Assembly: GCF_012030425.1 (NCBI RefSeq)
Contig: NZ_JAAUVN010000005.1
Coordinates: 1-64,000, forward strand
From: Sphingobacterium sp. B16(2022)
GTDB lineage: Bacteria; Bacteroidota; Bacteroidia; Sphingobacteriales; Sphingobacteriaceae
DNA: 64,000 nucleotides
Direction of reading: 5' to 3'
The notes beneath the pieces are model-generated. The model was not told where the DNA came from, ran no database searches, and saw nothing but the letters and a program-made list of their open reading frames with translations. The position numbers were made by a program, and so were the translations under genes. Positions 18,060-25,854 of the stretch are shown piece by piece (the first letter of the stretch is position 1; each line of letters opens with the position of its first letter).

Positions 18060-19475
18060 ATGAGTACAATATTAATTATTGATGACGAACGGGCAATCAG
18101 AAATTCACTAAGAGACATCTTAGAGTATGAAGATTATAATATACTAGATGTAGATAATGGTATTGAGGCCTTAGAGATCATTAAGAAGGAAAAAATTGAT
18201 CTTGTTCTTTGTGATATTAAAATGAATAAGATGGATGGTATGGAGGTTTTGGCAACTGCCCAAAAAACAAATCCAGATCTTCCTTTTATTATGATTTCGG
18301 GTCATGGTACGATAGAAACTGCTGTCGAAGCCGCTAAAAAAGGTGCCTTTGATTTCTTAGAAAAGCCACTTGATTTAAATCGTTTACTTATCACGGTAAG
18401 GAATGGCTTAGAGAAGGTCTCATTAGTTACTGAAACTAAAGTTTTAAAGAAAAAGGTAACGAGCTATAAAACCAAAGAAATCTTAGGTAAATCTGAAGCG
18501 ATTAGTCGTATTAAAGAAACAATTGATCGGGTTGCACCTACGGAGGCTCGCGTACTTATTACAGGTGCAAATGGTGCCGGAAAAGAACTTGTTGCACGTT
18601 GGTTGCATGAGAAATCTAATCGTGCAGAAGGTCCTTTAATTGAAGTTAACTGCGCAGCAATACCATCGGAATTAATTGAGTCTGAATTATTTGGTCACGA
18701 AAAGGGATCTTTTACTTCCGCTATTAAACAACGTCTTGGTAAATTTGAATTAGCTACCAATGGTACACTTTTTCTGGATGAAATAGGCGATATGAGCCTT
18801 TCTGCCCAAGCTAAGGTGTTAAGGGCTTTACAAGAGCATAAGATAACCCGTGTAGGTGGTGATAAGGAAATTGATGTGAATGTTCGTGTTGTTGCAGCGA
18901 CGAATAAGAATCTCTTTAAAGAGATTGATGAAGGGAATTTTAGAATGGATTTATACCATCGCCTTTCTGTAATTCTTATTCACGTACCTTCATTGACTGA
19001 ACGTGTGGATGATATTCCTTTATTATCGAAAAATTTTTGTGAAGAAATTTGTAATGAATATGGGGTTCCAATAAAAGAAATTACACCTGCTGCATTAAAA
19101 GAGTTGAGTAATCTTCCTTGGACGGGTAATATTCGCGAATTACGTAACATGATTGAACGCTTAATTATTTTAAGTGATAAATCTATTACGGATAGGGATG
19201 TTATTGCATTTGCAAATCCTTCAAACACGGTGAATGCTATTTCTTCTCATGCACATACGGATAATGGATCTAGCCATACGACTCAAAATGGTGGAAAGGT
19301 TGATCTAGATAACTTTGCTTCTTTTCAAGATTTTAAGGATTTTGCAGAGAAGGAGTTTATCAAATATAAATTAGAGAAAAACACGTGGAATGTTTCTAAA
19401 ACTGCTGATGATTTAGATATTCAGCGAAGTCATTTATATAGTAAGATCGAAAAATTCGGTCTTAAAAGAGATTAG
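18060..19475 (+). CDS. NtrC-like sigma-54-type response regulator with altered GAFTGA loop
   Basis: Two-component regulator of 471 residues with three parts. The receiver spans 1-120 (phosphoacceptor Asp52, Lys102). The AAA+ domain spans about 140-380, with Walker A GANGAGKE at 169-176 and Walker B LFLDE ending at 241. A Fis-type helix-turn-helix ends the protein (WNVSKTADDLDIQRSHLYSKI). The loop that contacts sigma-54 reads GSFTSA at 216-221 instead of GAFTGA; the Phe and Thr are kept. No sensor kinase is adjacent, so its signal is unknown. It starts about 50 bases after rnpB and converges on a HAD gene. Confidence 0.9.
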   Translation: MSTILIIDDERAIRNSLRDILEYEDYNILDVDNGIEALEIIKKEKIDLVLCDIKMNKMDGMEVLATAQKTNPDLPFIMISGHGTIETAVEAAKKGAFDFLEKPLDLNRLLITVRNGLEKVSLVTETKVLKKKVTSYKTKEILGKSEAISRIKETIDRVAPTEARVLITGANGAGKELVARWLHEKSNRAEGPLIEVNCAAIPSELIESELFGHEKGSFTSAIKQRLGKFELATNGTLFLDEIGDMSLSAQAKVLRALQEHKITRVGGDKEIDVNVRVVAATNKNLFKEIDEGNFRMDLYHRLSVILIHVPSLTERVDDIPLLSKNFCEEICNEYGVPIKEITPAALKELSNLPWTGNIRELRNMIERLIILSDKSITDRDVIAFANPSNTVNAISSHAHTDNGSSHTTQNGGKVDLDNFASFQDFKDFAEKEFIKYKLEKNTWNVSKTADDLDIQRSHLYSKIEKFGLKRD

Positions 19476-19510
19476 AAAAAAGGGCTTGATAATTTTATCA
19501 AGCCCTTTTT
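19476..19510. terminator. Convergent bidirectional terminator
   Basis: Perfect repeat AAAAAGGGCTTGATAA / TTATCAAGCCCTTTTT between two converging genes. The right arm lies inside the last codons of the HAD gene. Confidence 0.92.
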
Positions 19511-20160
19511 AGTAATTCTAAAATCTTGTAAGTTGATATCTCCGTGTAGTCATTGATGTATGCATGACAGGTTGGAAGTTGATCTTTGGTGTGGGTAGAT
19601 AATACGCCAACTACTGTCATTCCCGCATTCAGACCAGCTGTAATTCCTGAAAAAGAATCTTCAAAAACGACGCAATTTATAGGCTCTACCTCTAAATTAT
19701 TAGCGGACGTTAGATAAACTTCTGGATGTGGTTTATGATGACTAACATTTTCACTACATAAGATCGAACCCATTTTGGATCGGATATGAAGTGCATCTAA
19801 GATTAAATCCATATTTTCTTTAGGTGCAGAAGTGGCCACTCCAGTTTTTAAATCATTTCTCTTGAGGTCTTCTAAAAATTCTAAGTAACCTGCTATTGGT
19901 GTGATCTGATCTTTATAAATAATTCTAAAGAGTTCTTCTTTCTCAAACTCTAACTTGATCAATTCATCAGGAGCTATTGTTCTCTTGAAAAAATGTTGCA
20001 TGATATAGCTATTGTGTTTACCATACATATGCTCCTGAAATTCTTCTTCACTACTTTCAATATTGTATTTTTTGAAAAATGCTTCAAAAGCTTTAGCGTG
20101 ATAGGGATTGGTGTGACAAATAACACCATCCATATCAAAAATAACTGCGTAATTACTCAT
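19498..20160 (-). CDS. HAD-superfamily sugar-phosphate phosphatase/phosphoglucomutase-like
   Basis: Cytoplasmic HAD hydrolase of the beta-phosphoglucomutase-like subfamily, 220 residues from the chosen ATG. Motif I is FDMDGVICHTNPYH (nucleophile and acid/base Asp), motif II is the ATSAPKEN segment, motif III the KPHPEVYL lysine, motif IV VVFEDSFSGITAG. The start at 20160 (MSNYAVIFDMDG) is preferred over the upstream in-frame Met at 20184, because it places motif I at the usual distance from the N-terminus. It could be a phosphatase or a mutase; substrate is unresolved. Confidence 0.88.
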   Translation of the reverse strand: MSNYAVIFDMDGVICHTNPYHAKAFEAFFKKYNIESSEEEFQEHMYGKHNSYIMQHFFKRTIAPDELIKLEFEKEELFRIIYKDQITPIAGYLEFLEDLKRNDLKTGVATSAPKENMDLILDALHIRSKMGSILCSENVSHHKPHPEVYLTSANNLEVEPINCVVFEDSFSGITAGLNAGMTVVGVLSTHTKDQLPTCHAYINDYTEISTYKILELLKRA

Positions 20161-20234
20161 AGTGCTAAGGTACATTTTTGACATTAAAATATGATATTAT
20201 CCTGGTTAAGTTTTGTCATTTGTAACTTAAAAAA

Positions 20235-21242
20235 CTAGGAACAAAAAATAATTCGTATTTGTTTTGCTTGCTTAGCGGGAATTTTAAAGTGATTTATTGC
20301 TTTGTTAATGAGTTGTTGTTGTAGAAATGTTGCTATAATGGATAGTGTGAGAATAGCTATCCAATTTAAATACCAGTTTTCTAAATTGATCAAGAATAGA
20401 AATAATATATGCCATAGATAAATCCAAATTGTTGAAGAGCCTATGAAATTTAAAATAGGTTTGTTTAATTTTTGAATAGTTGGTTTTATACAAAATATAA
20501 GTGAGAAAATACTTACTGCATAAAAAATATAAAACGAATGTGGTGGATATTTCAATGCTCCAATATCAAATGGTATTCCCAGGTGGAATTTAAAATATAT
20601 CAAGCCTCCAATACTTATCAAAGCACTTATGATAAATAATAGTGTTTTAGTTCTTACATCATAATTTCGGTATTGTGCTCCTAGCATGAAGAAAATGAGA
20701 AAACCTAAGCTATAGGTGCCAAATTGATTGAAGTATTTTTGTACGCCTGGTTGAAATAAATCAGTTGAAAACTGAACGACCATTTCATAAATGGCATAAT
20801 AAATCAGTAATTGCCATTTATTTTTAATGACTTTACTGAACAATGGCCCTAGGATGGCAATCATTAAAAAGATGCGTATAATCCAAACATAGCCAAAGCC
20901 ATCTAATAGCAGATAGCTCGAAATCATAATATCTGGAAACTGTGTGTAATTGATCTTAAAGGATAAGGGGAAAAAGTACTGAATGATGTAAAATATCGAT
21001 AAGAAAATCCATACGGGTACAACAAGACGGAAAAAGCGTTTCCATAGATAGGTTGTAAAATCGGTTATGGATTTAAAGGTTTGATTTTTGTTCCCAAATA
21101 AATATCCTGAGATAAATACCATTAAAGGAACATCAAAGTTTCTGATTTGAAAAATTGTAAAGGGTGGGTTTACATGTGCGAGAATAATGCACAATAAACC
21201 TACACTACGTATAATATCCAGTGAATTGTCCCTTTCTAGCAT
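20235..21242 (-). CDS. Acyltransferase 3 family membrane protein
   Basis: Integral membrane O-acyltransferase-like protein with about ten hydrophobic helices. The N-terminal segment RDNSLDIIRSVGLLCIILAHVNPP contains the family R/D and the conserved His of helix 1. FQIRNFDVPLMVFISGYLFG corresponds to the second conserved block. Such proteins acylate surface polysaccharides or other extracytoplasmic sugars. No glycan cluster surrounds it, so substrate is open. The start at 21242 (MLERDNS) is chosen over 21281 because the extra basic leader is not family-like. Confidence 0.82.
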   Translation of the reverse strand: MLERDNSLDIIRSVGLLCIILAHVNPPFTIFQIRNFDVPLMVFISGYLFGNKNQTFKSITDFTTYLWKRFFRLVVPVWIFLSIFYIIQYFFPLSFKINYTQFPDIMISSYLLLDGFGYVWIIRIFLMIAILGPLFSKVIKNKWQLLIYYAIYEMVVQFSTDLFQPGVQKYFNQFGTYSLGFLIFFMLGAQYRNYDVRTKTLLFIISALISIGGLIYFKFHLGIPFDIGALKYPPHSFYIFYAVSIFSLIFCIKPTIQKLNKPILNFIGSSTIWIYLWHILFLFLINLENWYLNWIAILTLSIIATFLQQQLINKAINHFKIPAKQAKQIRIIFCS

Positions 21243-21318
21243 CTTTTTTTTGCGAAGATAGTGAATAGGTGAAATTTGCAAAGGACTTATACGTATAATC
21301 GAAAAAAAATATTATTTC

Positions 21319-21693
21319 TTACTCTGGCTTCTTCAGTAGATCTTGAATTGTTGCGGAAATTATTGCAGGATCTTCACCATCTTCTAAAAGTGAAAAAGCA
21401 ATATAGGTGGCATATATTTCAATACTGAAAGTTTCGTGTTTGTCAGCAATAAACCCGTCAATTTGTTGTTCGTTACAATCAAAACCAATTTGTTGTAATT
21501 CATTAAAAAGGTTTGTTGAAATCGTTGCATGATCTTCGCCACATGCGAATGCAACTAAAACATGAAATAGAAATTTATCGATGATTTCACTATCAGTTTC
21601 TTTGAATAAAGATAAAATATGTTTGTAATCAAACCTTGTTTTTGCACTGTTAACAATGCTGTCCCAAATTTCATATTCTAAAGTTGCTTCCAT
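21319..21693 (-). CDS. Hypothetical acidic protein
   Basis: A 124-residue soluble acidic protein that I do not recognise. It looks all-helical, with several Glu/Asp-rich helices (EYEIWDSIVNSAK, EIIDKFLFHVLVAFACGED) and no signal peptide, membrane span or metal motif beyond isolated Cys. Its codon use resembles its neighbours. It lies 77 bases upstream of the acyltransferase gene and on the same strand, so cotranscription is possible. No function is proposed. Confidence 0.6.
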   Translation of the reverse strand: MEATLEYEIWDSIVNSAKTRFDYKHILSLFKETDSEIIDKFLFHVLVAFACGEDHATISTNLFNELQQIGFDCNEQQIDGFIADKHETFSIEIYATYIAFSLLEDGEDPAIISATIQDLLKKPE

Positions 21694-21805
21694 ACTTCAG
21701 CTGTTTTTTATTTATAATCGGTAATCTAAATATACTGAAAAACAATTAGTAATGAAAGCTTTGTTAGAAAATTTTTATTCGTTATGAAATTCTTTTTTTT
21801 GCTTT

Positions 21806-21928
21806 TTACGTCAACAATTGATAAAAAGAAAAAAGAATCTCCCCAATAAAGCAACCCAGCAGTATTCCTAATATTATCGAACCAGTTACTTTAAACCAAG
21901 AGGGAGTTTGTATTAATTGTAATTTCAT
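21806..21928 (-). CDS. Candidate 40-residue membrane microprotein
   Basis: A frame of 40 codons from ATG at 21928 to TAA. The product starts MKLQLIQTPSWFKVTG and continues with one predicted membrane helix (SIILGILLGCFIGEILFSF), then a short tail. It occupies an otherwise gene-free gap of about 440 bases. The compact amphipathic start plus a single glycine-rich helix is credible for a small membrane protein, but there is no ribosome-binding or homology evidence here. Confidence 0.35.
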   Translation of the reverse strand: MKLQLIQTPSWFKVTGSIILGILLGCFIGEILFSFYQLLT

Positions 21929-22132
21929 GATGCAAAACTCGTAATTAGATTGGTTTTCCTAATCAATTTTGGTTTCATTAGTTTTATTTGTAGTCGTTTA
22001 CTGACGTTGTATTTTCAACCTATTAACCAATGAGAATTATATCTGATAATTTTTTAAGATTTAGCACTTTTTTTGAGTAATTTTAAGAGAGCAAGAATAA
22101 ACTGACACATTTAATTTTAAAACCTTTTATTT

Positions 22133-22630
22133 ATGACAATTAAGATTCTTTTATTTTTTTTAATGATCGGTTCTCATGCTTCAGCACAAGAATTGAATCT
22201 TCTTAAAATTCGTAAAGAGTATTCTTTAGCAGTGAAAGATGAAAGTATTTGTGAAAATAATCTGAATTTACTACGGGCTAAAGCGAAAGAAACGACTGAT
22301 AGAGGTTATTTAGCTGTTTATGAAATGGTTTTTGCTAAACATATGGGTAATCCATTCCGGAAACTTGGTCAATTTAATAAAGGTAAAAATTTATTAGAGA
22401 CCTTAATTAGGGAAGAACCTAGTAATGTTGAACTTCGTTTTATCAGGTGGAGTGTTCAAACTCATGCACCTTCTATTTTAAATTACAGCAATGATATCAA
22501 AAAAGATAAATCTTATATAATTGACCACCTATATAGTCTTCAGCATCGGGATGTAAAAGAAATTATATATAAATATATCAAAGGTGCAAACTCTTTTAGT
22601 GAAGATGAATTGAAAGAATTGATGAAATAA
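22133..22630 (+). CDS. Secreted protein of unknown function
   Basis: A 165-residue protein with a signal peptide (MTIKILLFFLMIGSHASAQE, cleavage after AQ or ASA). It is likely periplasmic. The rest is helical and contains FNKGKNLLETLIREEPSNVELRFIRW, which resembles one or two TPR-like helices, but the match is not strong enough to name a family. The C-terminus is charged (FSEDELKELMK). It sits about 170 bases upstream of the fatty-acid hydroxylase gene on the same strand; each probably has its own promoter. Confidence 0.72.
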   Translation: MTIKILLFFLMIGSHASAQELNLLKIRKEYSLAVKDESICENNLNLLRAKAKETTDRGYLAVYEMVFAKHMGNPFRKLGQFNKGKNLLETLIREEPSNVELRFIRWSVQTHAPSILNYSNDIKKDKSYIIDHLYSLQHRDVKEIIYKYIKGANSFSEDELKELMK

Positions 22631-22749
22631 TGATTTTTAAATTAGATTTCTTTTATAGATATTTTTATAGGTTTAACTTTTATGTTTAAAAAGTCAGTAA
22701 TGTGACTTTAACTTGATGAATGGTGTTTTATATATTTTTTTATAATTAT

Positions 22750-22757
22750 TATTTTTG
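22750..22757 (+). promoter_or_regulatory. Candidate -7 element for the hydroxylase gene
   Basis: TATTTTTG matches TAnnTTTG and lies 42 bases before the ATG at 22799, in a strongly AT-rich gap. Confidence 0.45.
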
Positions 22758-22798
22758 CAAAAGATAATCTGTAGCAATTTTATTAATAAATTAATTGT

Positions 22799-23467
22799 AT
22801 GGCAAAGCGTAATTTTGTTTCAAATTCCACTGAATCTTCAAGGATGTTTAAAAGTGATTTTTTAGAATCATTGACAAAAGTCCATTGGAGTGTTCCTTTA
22901 ATATTTTACTTACCAATAATTGGTTACTTTTCATGGACTGCTTTAGGTCCTGGAGATATGAGTATTCTTTGTTATATCCAGTATTTTGTCTTTGGACTTG
23001 CTTTCTGGACTTTATTCGAATATGCATTACACCGTTGGGTTTTTCATTATCATCCAACAACTAAGTGGGGTAAGAGAATAGCATTTATTTTTCACGGTGT
23101 ACATCATGATTATCCAAAGGATAGATTAAGATTGGTTATGCCATTATCTGCGAGTATACCTTTGGCAGCATTGGTTTATTATTTGTTTACTTTCTTTTTT
23201 AGTTCGGATATTATATTGGCGTCTTTCTTTTCGGGTTTTATGATTGGTTATTTAATTTATGACGAATGCCACTACGCAATGCATCATGCTAACTTTAAGA
23301 GTGGAATTTTTAAACGAATTAAACAACACCATATGTTGCATCATTATTCTGATCCAGAACACGGATTCGGTGTAAGTTCAGCTTTGTGGGATGAGATCAT
23401 GCGCTCTGGCTTTCCAAAAGAGGATGAAAAAGTAGAAAAAACAGAACGAATCAGTATGGATAAATAA
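22799..23467 (+). CDS. Fatty acid hydroxylase family membrane protein (ceramide/fatty-acid 2-hydroxylase-like)
   Basis: Integral membrane di-iron enzyme of 222 residues. The full histidine set is visible: HRWVFHYH at 78-85, HGVHH at 99-103, HYAMHH at 158-163, HHMLHH at 177-182 and His188. This eight-plus-histidine pattern with HGxHHxxP and HHxxHH is that of the Scs7/FA2H branch, which 2-hydroxylates fatty acyl chains of sphingolipids. Sphingobacteriaceae are known to make sphingolipids with hydroxy acids, so this substrate is reasonable but inferred. Four hydrophobic helices surround the motifs. A carotenoid hydroxylase is a less likely alternative. Confidence 0.82.
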   Translation: MAKRNFVSNSTESSRMFKSDFLESLTKVHWSVPLIFYLPIIGYFSWTALGPGDMSILCYIQYFVFGLAFWTLFEYALHRWVFHYHPTTKWGKRIAFIFHGVHHDYPKDRLRLVMPLSASIPLAALVYYLFTFFFSSDIILASFFSGFMIGYLIYDECHYAMHHANFKSGIFKRIKQHHMLHHYSDPEHGFGVSSALWDEIMRSGFPKEDEKVEKTERISMDK

Positions 23468-23482
23468 TACTTAAAAAACAAC

Positions 23483-23512
23483 AAAAGCCCAACTTTGCAG
23501 TTGGGCTTTTTT
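23483..23512 (+). terminator. Terminator of the fatty-acid hydroxylase gene
   Basis: AAAAGCCCAA and TTGGGCTTTT arms with an eight-base loop, followed by T residues, 16 bases past the stop codon. A near copy is found at 23624-23650. Confidence 0.85.
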
Positions 23513-23514
23513 AT

Positions 23515-23530
23515 TGGCGGAGAGCGAGGG
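23515..23530 (-). repeat. Truncated tRNA-Ser 3' end fragment
   Basis: These 16 bases (TGGCGGAGAGCGAGGG) are identical to 23656-23671, the 3' end of the tRNA-Ser gene including its CCA. After them the two copies diverge. The preceding hairpin is also duplicated. It is a remnant of a tandem tRNA copy or a recombination scar. Confidence 0.8.
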
Positions 23531-23623
23531 TTTATCCCATGATTCCAAATGAGGATATACTACAATAAAACATTCGCTTTGCTCATTTCTTTGTTAAGCA
23601 AGTATATAAAGTTCTATAAATGA

Positions 23624-23650
23624 CAAAAGCCCAAATTGCTTTGGGCTTTG
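23624..23650 (-). terminator. Terminator of tRNA-Ser (first copy)
   Basis: CAAAAGCCCAAA / TTTGGGCTTTG stem with a four-base loop, starting five bases beyond the CCA of the minus-strand tRNA. The U-run is short. Confidence 0.7.
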
Positions 23651-23655
23651 TTATT

Positions 23656-23743
23656 TGGCGGAGAGCGAGGGATTCGAACCCCCGGACCTATGACAGTCAA
23701 CAGTTTTCAAGACTGCCGCATTCGACCACTCTGCCAGCTCTCC
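23656..23743 (-). tRNA. tRNA-Ser (anticodon TGA), CCA encoded
   Basis: Class II tRNA of 85 nucleotides plus encoded CCA. The acceptor arms GGAGAGC and GCTCTCC pair perfectly, with discriminator G. The anticodon loop reads CTTGAAAA, giving UGA, which decodes UCA and related serine codons. The long variable arm and the GGTTCGAATCC T-arm are clear. The second copy at 63789 is identical over the 85 bases. Confidence 0.96.
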
Positions 23744-23747
23744 GCCA

Positions 23748-23755
23748 CAAAAGTA
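23748..23755 (-). promoter_or_regulatory. -7 element of tRNA-Ser (first copy)
   Basis: Minus-strand TACTTTTG (TAnnTTTG) ends four bases before the mature tRNA 5' end, so the primary transcript would have almost no leader. The same element precedes the second copy. Confidence 0.6.
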
Positions 23756-23866
23756 GAAAAATTCATTTAGTCGCCAAAACTTATTTTTTACTCCATTGAA
23801 AATGAGGGAGATTAATTTTTTAAGCTATATTTTAGTTAAAAAAAAGGCTTAAATTACTTTTAAAGG

Positions 23867-24751
23867 CTATGGAAGTAAGATTTCATAACAGTGTTTTTTG
23901 ATGTTCTGTGCGATTTTGTCAATCGGTAAATCATCACTATCCGTTCCGAAAGGTTCTTCAATGGATTCTCCAATTAATTCTAATGATGCTAGTACATAAA
24001 ATATAAATGGTACTGCTGCAATGACAAAATAACCAATTGAAAAGACGTATCCGATGGGGAGTGTTGCTGTATAAAGGATGATGAACTTTTTTATGAATGC
24101 GTTATAGGATAGCGGTATTGGTGTGTTTTTAATCCGTTCACATGCTCCACATACATTGGTGAAAGATTCAAGTTCATTGTTGATGATTCGAAATTGATCT
24201 CCTGTTATTTTTCCTTCTTTATAGAGGGAATTTGTTTTTTTAAAAATTAATGATGCTACCTGATTGGGACCATGTTTTTGATCATCCAGATTTTCTAATT
24301 CCGGATGTGACACTTCATCAAGCATAAATTTGGTGTAGTCCGAACGAAGAAAGGTATAGAGTGTTTCTGCATAAAGCGGAATTGCTTTCCTATAAAAGCT
24401 GCGGTTTACCTTATCATCGCTTTCCAGAAATGCATTCATTTTATAGGATAAACTTCTACTGATGTTTGTTAATGAACCCCATTGTTTTCTAGCTTCCCAC
24501 CAACGGTCGTATGCAGTATTAGTTCTAAATACAAGCAAAAGGGAGAGTACGAATCCAAGTAAGCTATGAACTATTGTGATATTTTTAATCCAACTTTTTT
24601 CAGCTAGTTTTAGATATTCCAGTTCTAGGTACGCAATGCCCCAAGAATATAAAGATGCTAAGATAAGATATGGAAATAATTTACGGAAAGTATCCGTTTT
24701 ATGGAGTTTGAGAGTTGAAGTAAGCCAATCTTTTGGGTTGTAAACAATCAT
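23867..24751 (-). CDS. Bestrophin-family anion channel protein
   Basis: Membrane protein of the bestrophin/UPF0187 family, expected to form a pentameric ion channel. The hallmark block TNTAYDRWWEARKQWGSLTN follows the first helices. Four hydrophobic segments are visible at about 25-45, 55-75, and two at 215-260. The C-terminus carries EPFGTDSDDLPID, the conserved acidic loop of the family. ATG at 24751 is chosen; an upstream in-frame TTG at 24757 would add two residues. Ion selectivity cannot be deduced. It diverges from the muramidase gene. Confidence 0.9.
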   Translation of the reverse strand: MIVYNPKDWLTSTLKLHKTDTFRKLFPYLILASLYSWGIAYLELEYLKLAEKSWIKNITIVHSLLGFVLSLLLVFRTNTAYDRWWEARKQWGSLTNISRSLSYKMNAFLESDDKVNRSFYRKAIPLYAETLYTFLRSDYTKFMLDEVSHPELENLDDQKHGPNQVASLIFKKTNSLYKEGKITGDQFRIINNELESFTNVCGACERIKNTPIPLSYNAFIKKFIILYTATLPIGYVFSIGYFVIAAVPFIFYVLASLELIGESIEEPFGTDSDDLPIDKIAQNIKKHCYEILLP

Positions 24752-24776
24752 AGACAAAAATACAAAATGTTTATTT

Positions 24777-24784
24777 TAATTTTG
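24777..24784 (+). promoter_or_regulatory. Candidate -7 element for the muramidase gene
   Basis: TAATTTTG fits TAnnTTTG, 35 bases before the ATG at 24820, in the divergent gap with bestrophin. Confidence 0.4.
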
Positions 24785-24819
24785 ATTCTTTGTAAAAGAT
24801 AGATTAAATTCATTGCCAA

Positions 24820-25674
24820 ATGAAGAAAAAGAAAGTTCAGCGCAAGAAATCAGGCGAGATCACAGATGACAATGGTAAAAGATGGAAGTATATCGCATTT
24901 TCTGGAGCTTTTATTCTTCTTGTTCTTTTAGCGTTTGCATGGCATTATCGTGCGGGAATTAGATATTACCTCAGTACTTTGGGGAAAGCTCGAGGAACTG
25001 CTCATAAAGAGGCTAAATATGATATTCGAAATGTGGAGATTATGTCGAGCCATTCAGATAAGATTTTTGGTTTAGATATATCGCAATATCAAGGTGATAT
25101 TAACTGGATAGAAGTTAATACAATCAATGATCAATTTCCAATAGATTTTATTTTTGTAAGGGCAACGATGGGTGAAAGTAAGGTGGATGATCGATTTGAT
25201 GATAATTGGAAAGCAGTTGCTACTAGAGCGAATTTAAGAGGGGCTTATCACTATTTTAGACCAAATGAAAATTCCGTTAAGCAGGCTAAAAATTTTATTA
25301 GGACTGTTAAACTTGAATCAGGAGATCTACCGCCTGTATTAGATATTGAGGAATTGCCTAAACATCAATCCATGGACAGTCTGAAAGTTGGTTTAAAACG
25401 GTGGCTGGACGAAGTTGAATCACATTATAGGGTAAAGCCTATTTTGTATTCAGGAGATAAATATTATACAGATTTTCTTCAAAAAGAATTTAGTAATTAT
25501 ATTTTATGGATTGCCAATTATAATTTTTGGGTCGAAGATCTTAAAGATCATTGGAATTTTTGGCAGTTTTCCGAGAAGGGGACTGTTAGAGGGATTAACG
25601 GGAATGTGGATCTAAATATCTTTAATGGTACTATTGAAGAACTTGAAGAAATTACTATTCCTTTTAAAAATTGA
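24820..25674 (+). CDS. GH25 muramidase (lysozyme), membrane-anchored
   Basis: Peptidoglycan N-acetylmuramidase-like protein of 284 residues. A basic N-terminus (MKKKKVQRKKSGE) precedes one membrane helix at about 27-43 (IAFSGAFILLVLLAFAW), giving a type II topology with the enzyme in the periplasm. The GH25 barrel begins GLDISQYQGDINW and has the catalytic segment PPVLDIEELP (Asp and Glu). The middle motif GAYHYFRPNE and the end NFWQFSEKGTVRGINGNVDLNIF are typical. It could act in cell-wall remodelling. No prophage genes lie nearby. Confidence 0.9.
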   Translation: MKKKKVQRKKSGEITDDNGKRWKYIAFSGAFILLVLLAFAWHYRAGIRYYLSTLGKARGTAHKEAKYDIRNVEIMSSHSDKIFGLDISQYQGDINWIEVNTINDQFPIDFIFVRATMGESKVDDRFDDNWKAVATRANLRGAYHYFRPNENSVKQAKNFIRTVKLESGDLPPVLDIEELPKHQSMDSLKVGLKRWLDEVESHYRVKPILYSGDKYYTDFLQKEFSNYILWIANYNFWVEDLKDHWNFWQFSEKGTVRGINGNVDLNIFNGTIEELEEITIPFKN

Positions 25675-25854
25675 AATTACATAATCTTGAGACAATAAAT
25701 ACAGAGGATGTTTAAGGGGGGATATTCCTCTTTGAAATTTATAAACATACATCATTATTTTCTGGTGGAAGCGATCAGCATCGCACATCAATTCACAAAA
25801 GAAGTTGAAAGTATCGGTTTTAATTGCTTTATCTTCTTTTAAAAATTAATACAG

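Noticed and set aside
24820..25674. Phage endolysin interpretation of the GH25 gene
   Set aside because: It has a membrane anchor, and no holin, portal, capsid or integrase gene is nearby.
25708..25842. Frame of 44 codons upstream of the rhodanese gene (starts MFKGGYSSLKF)
   Set aside because: No recognisable domain, no ribosome-binding or promoter evidence, and the gap is normal leader length. Kept out for lack of support.
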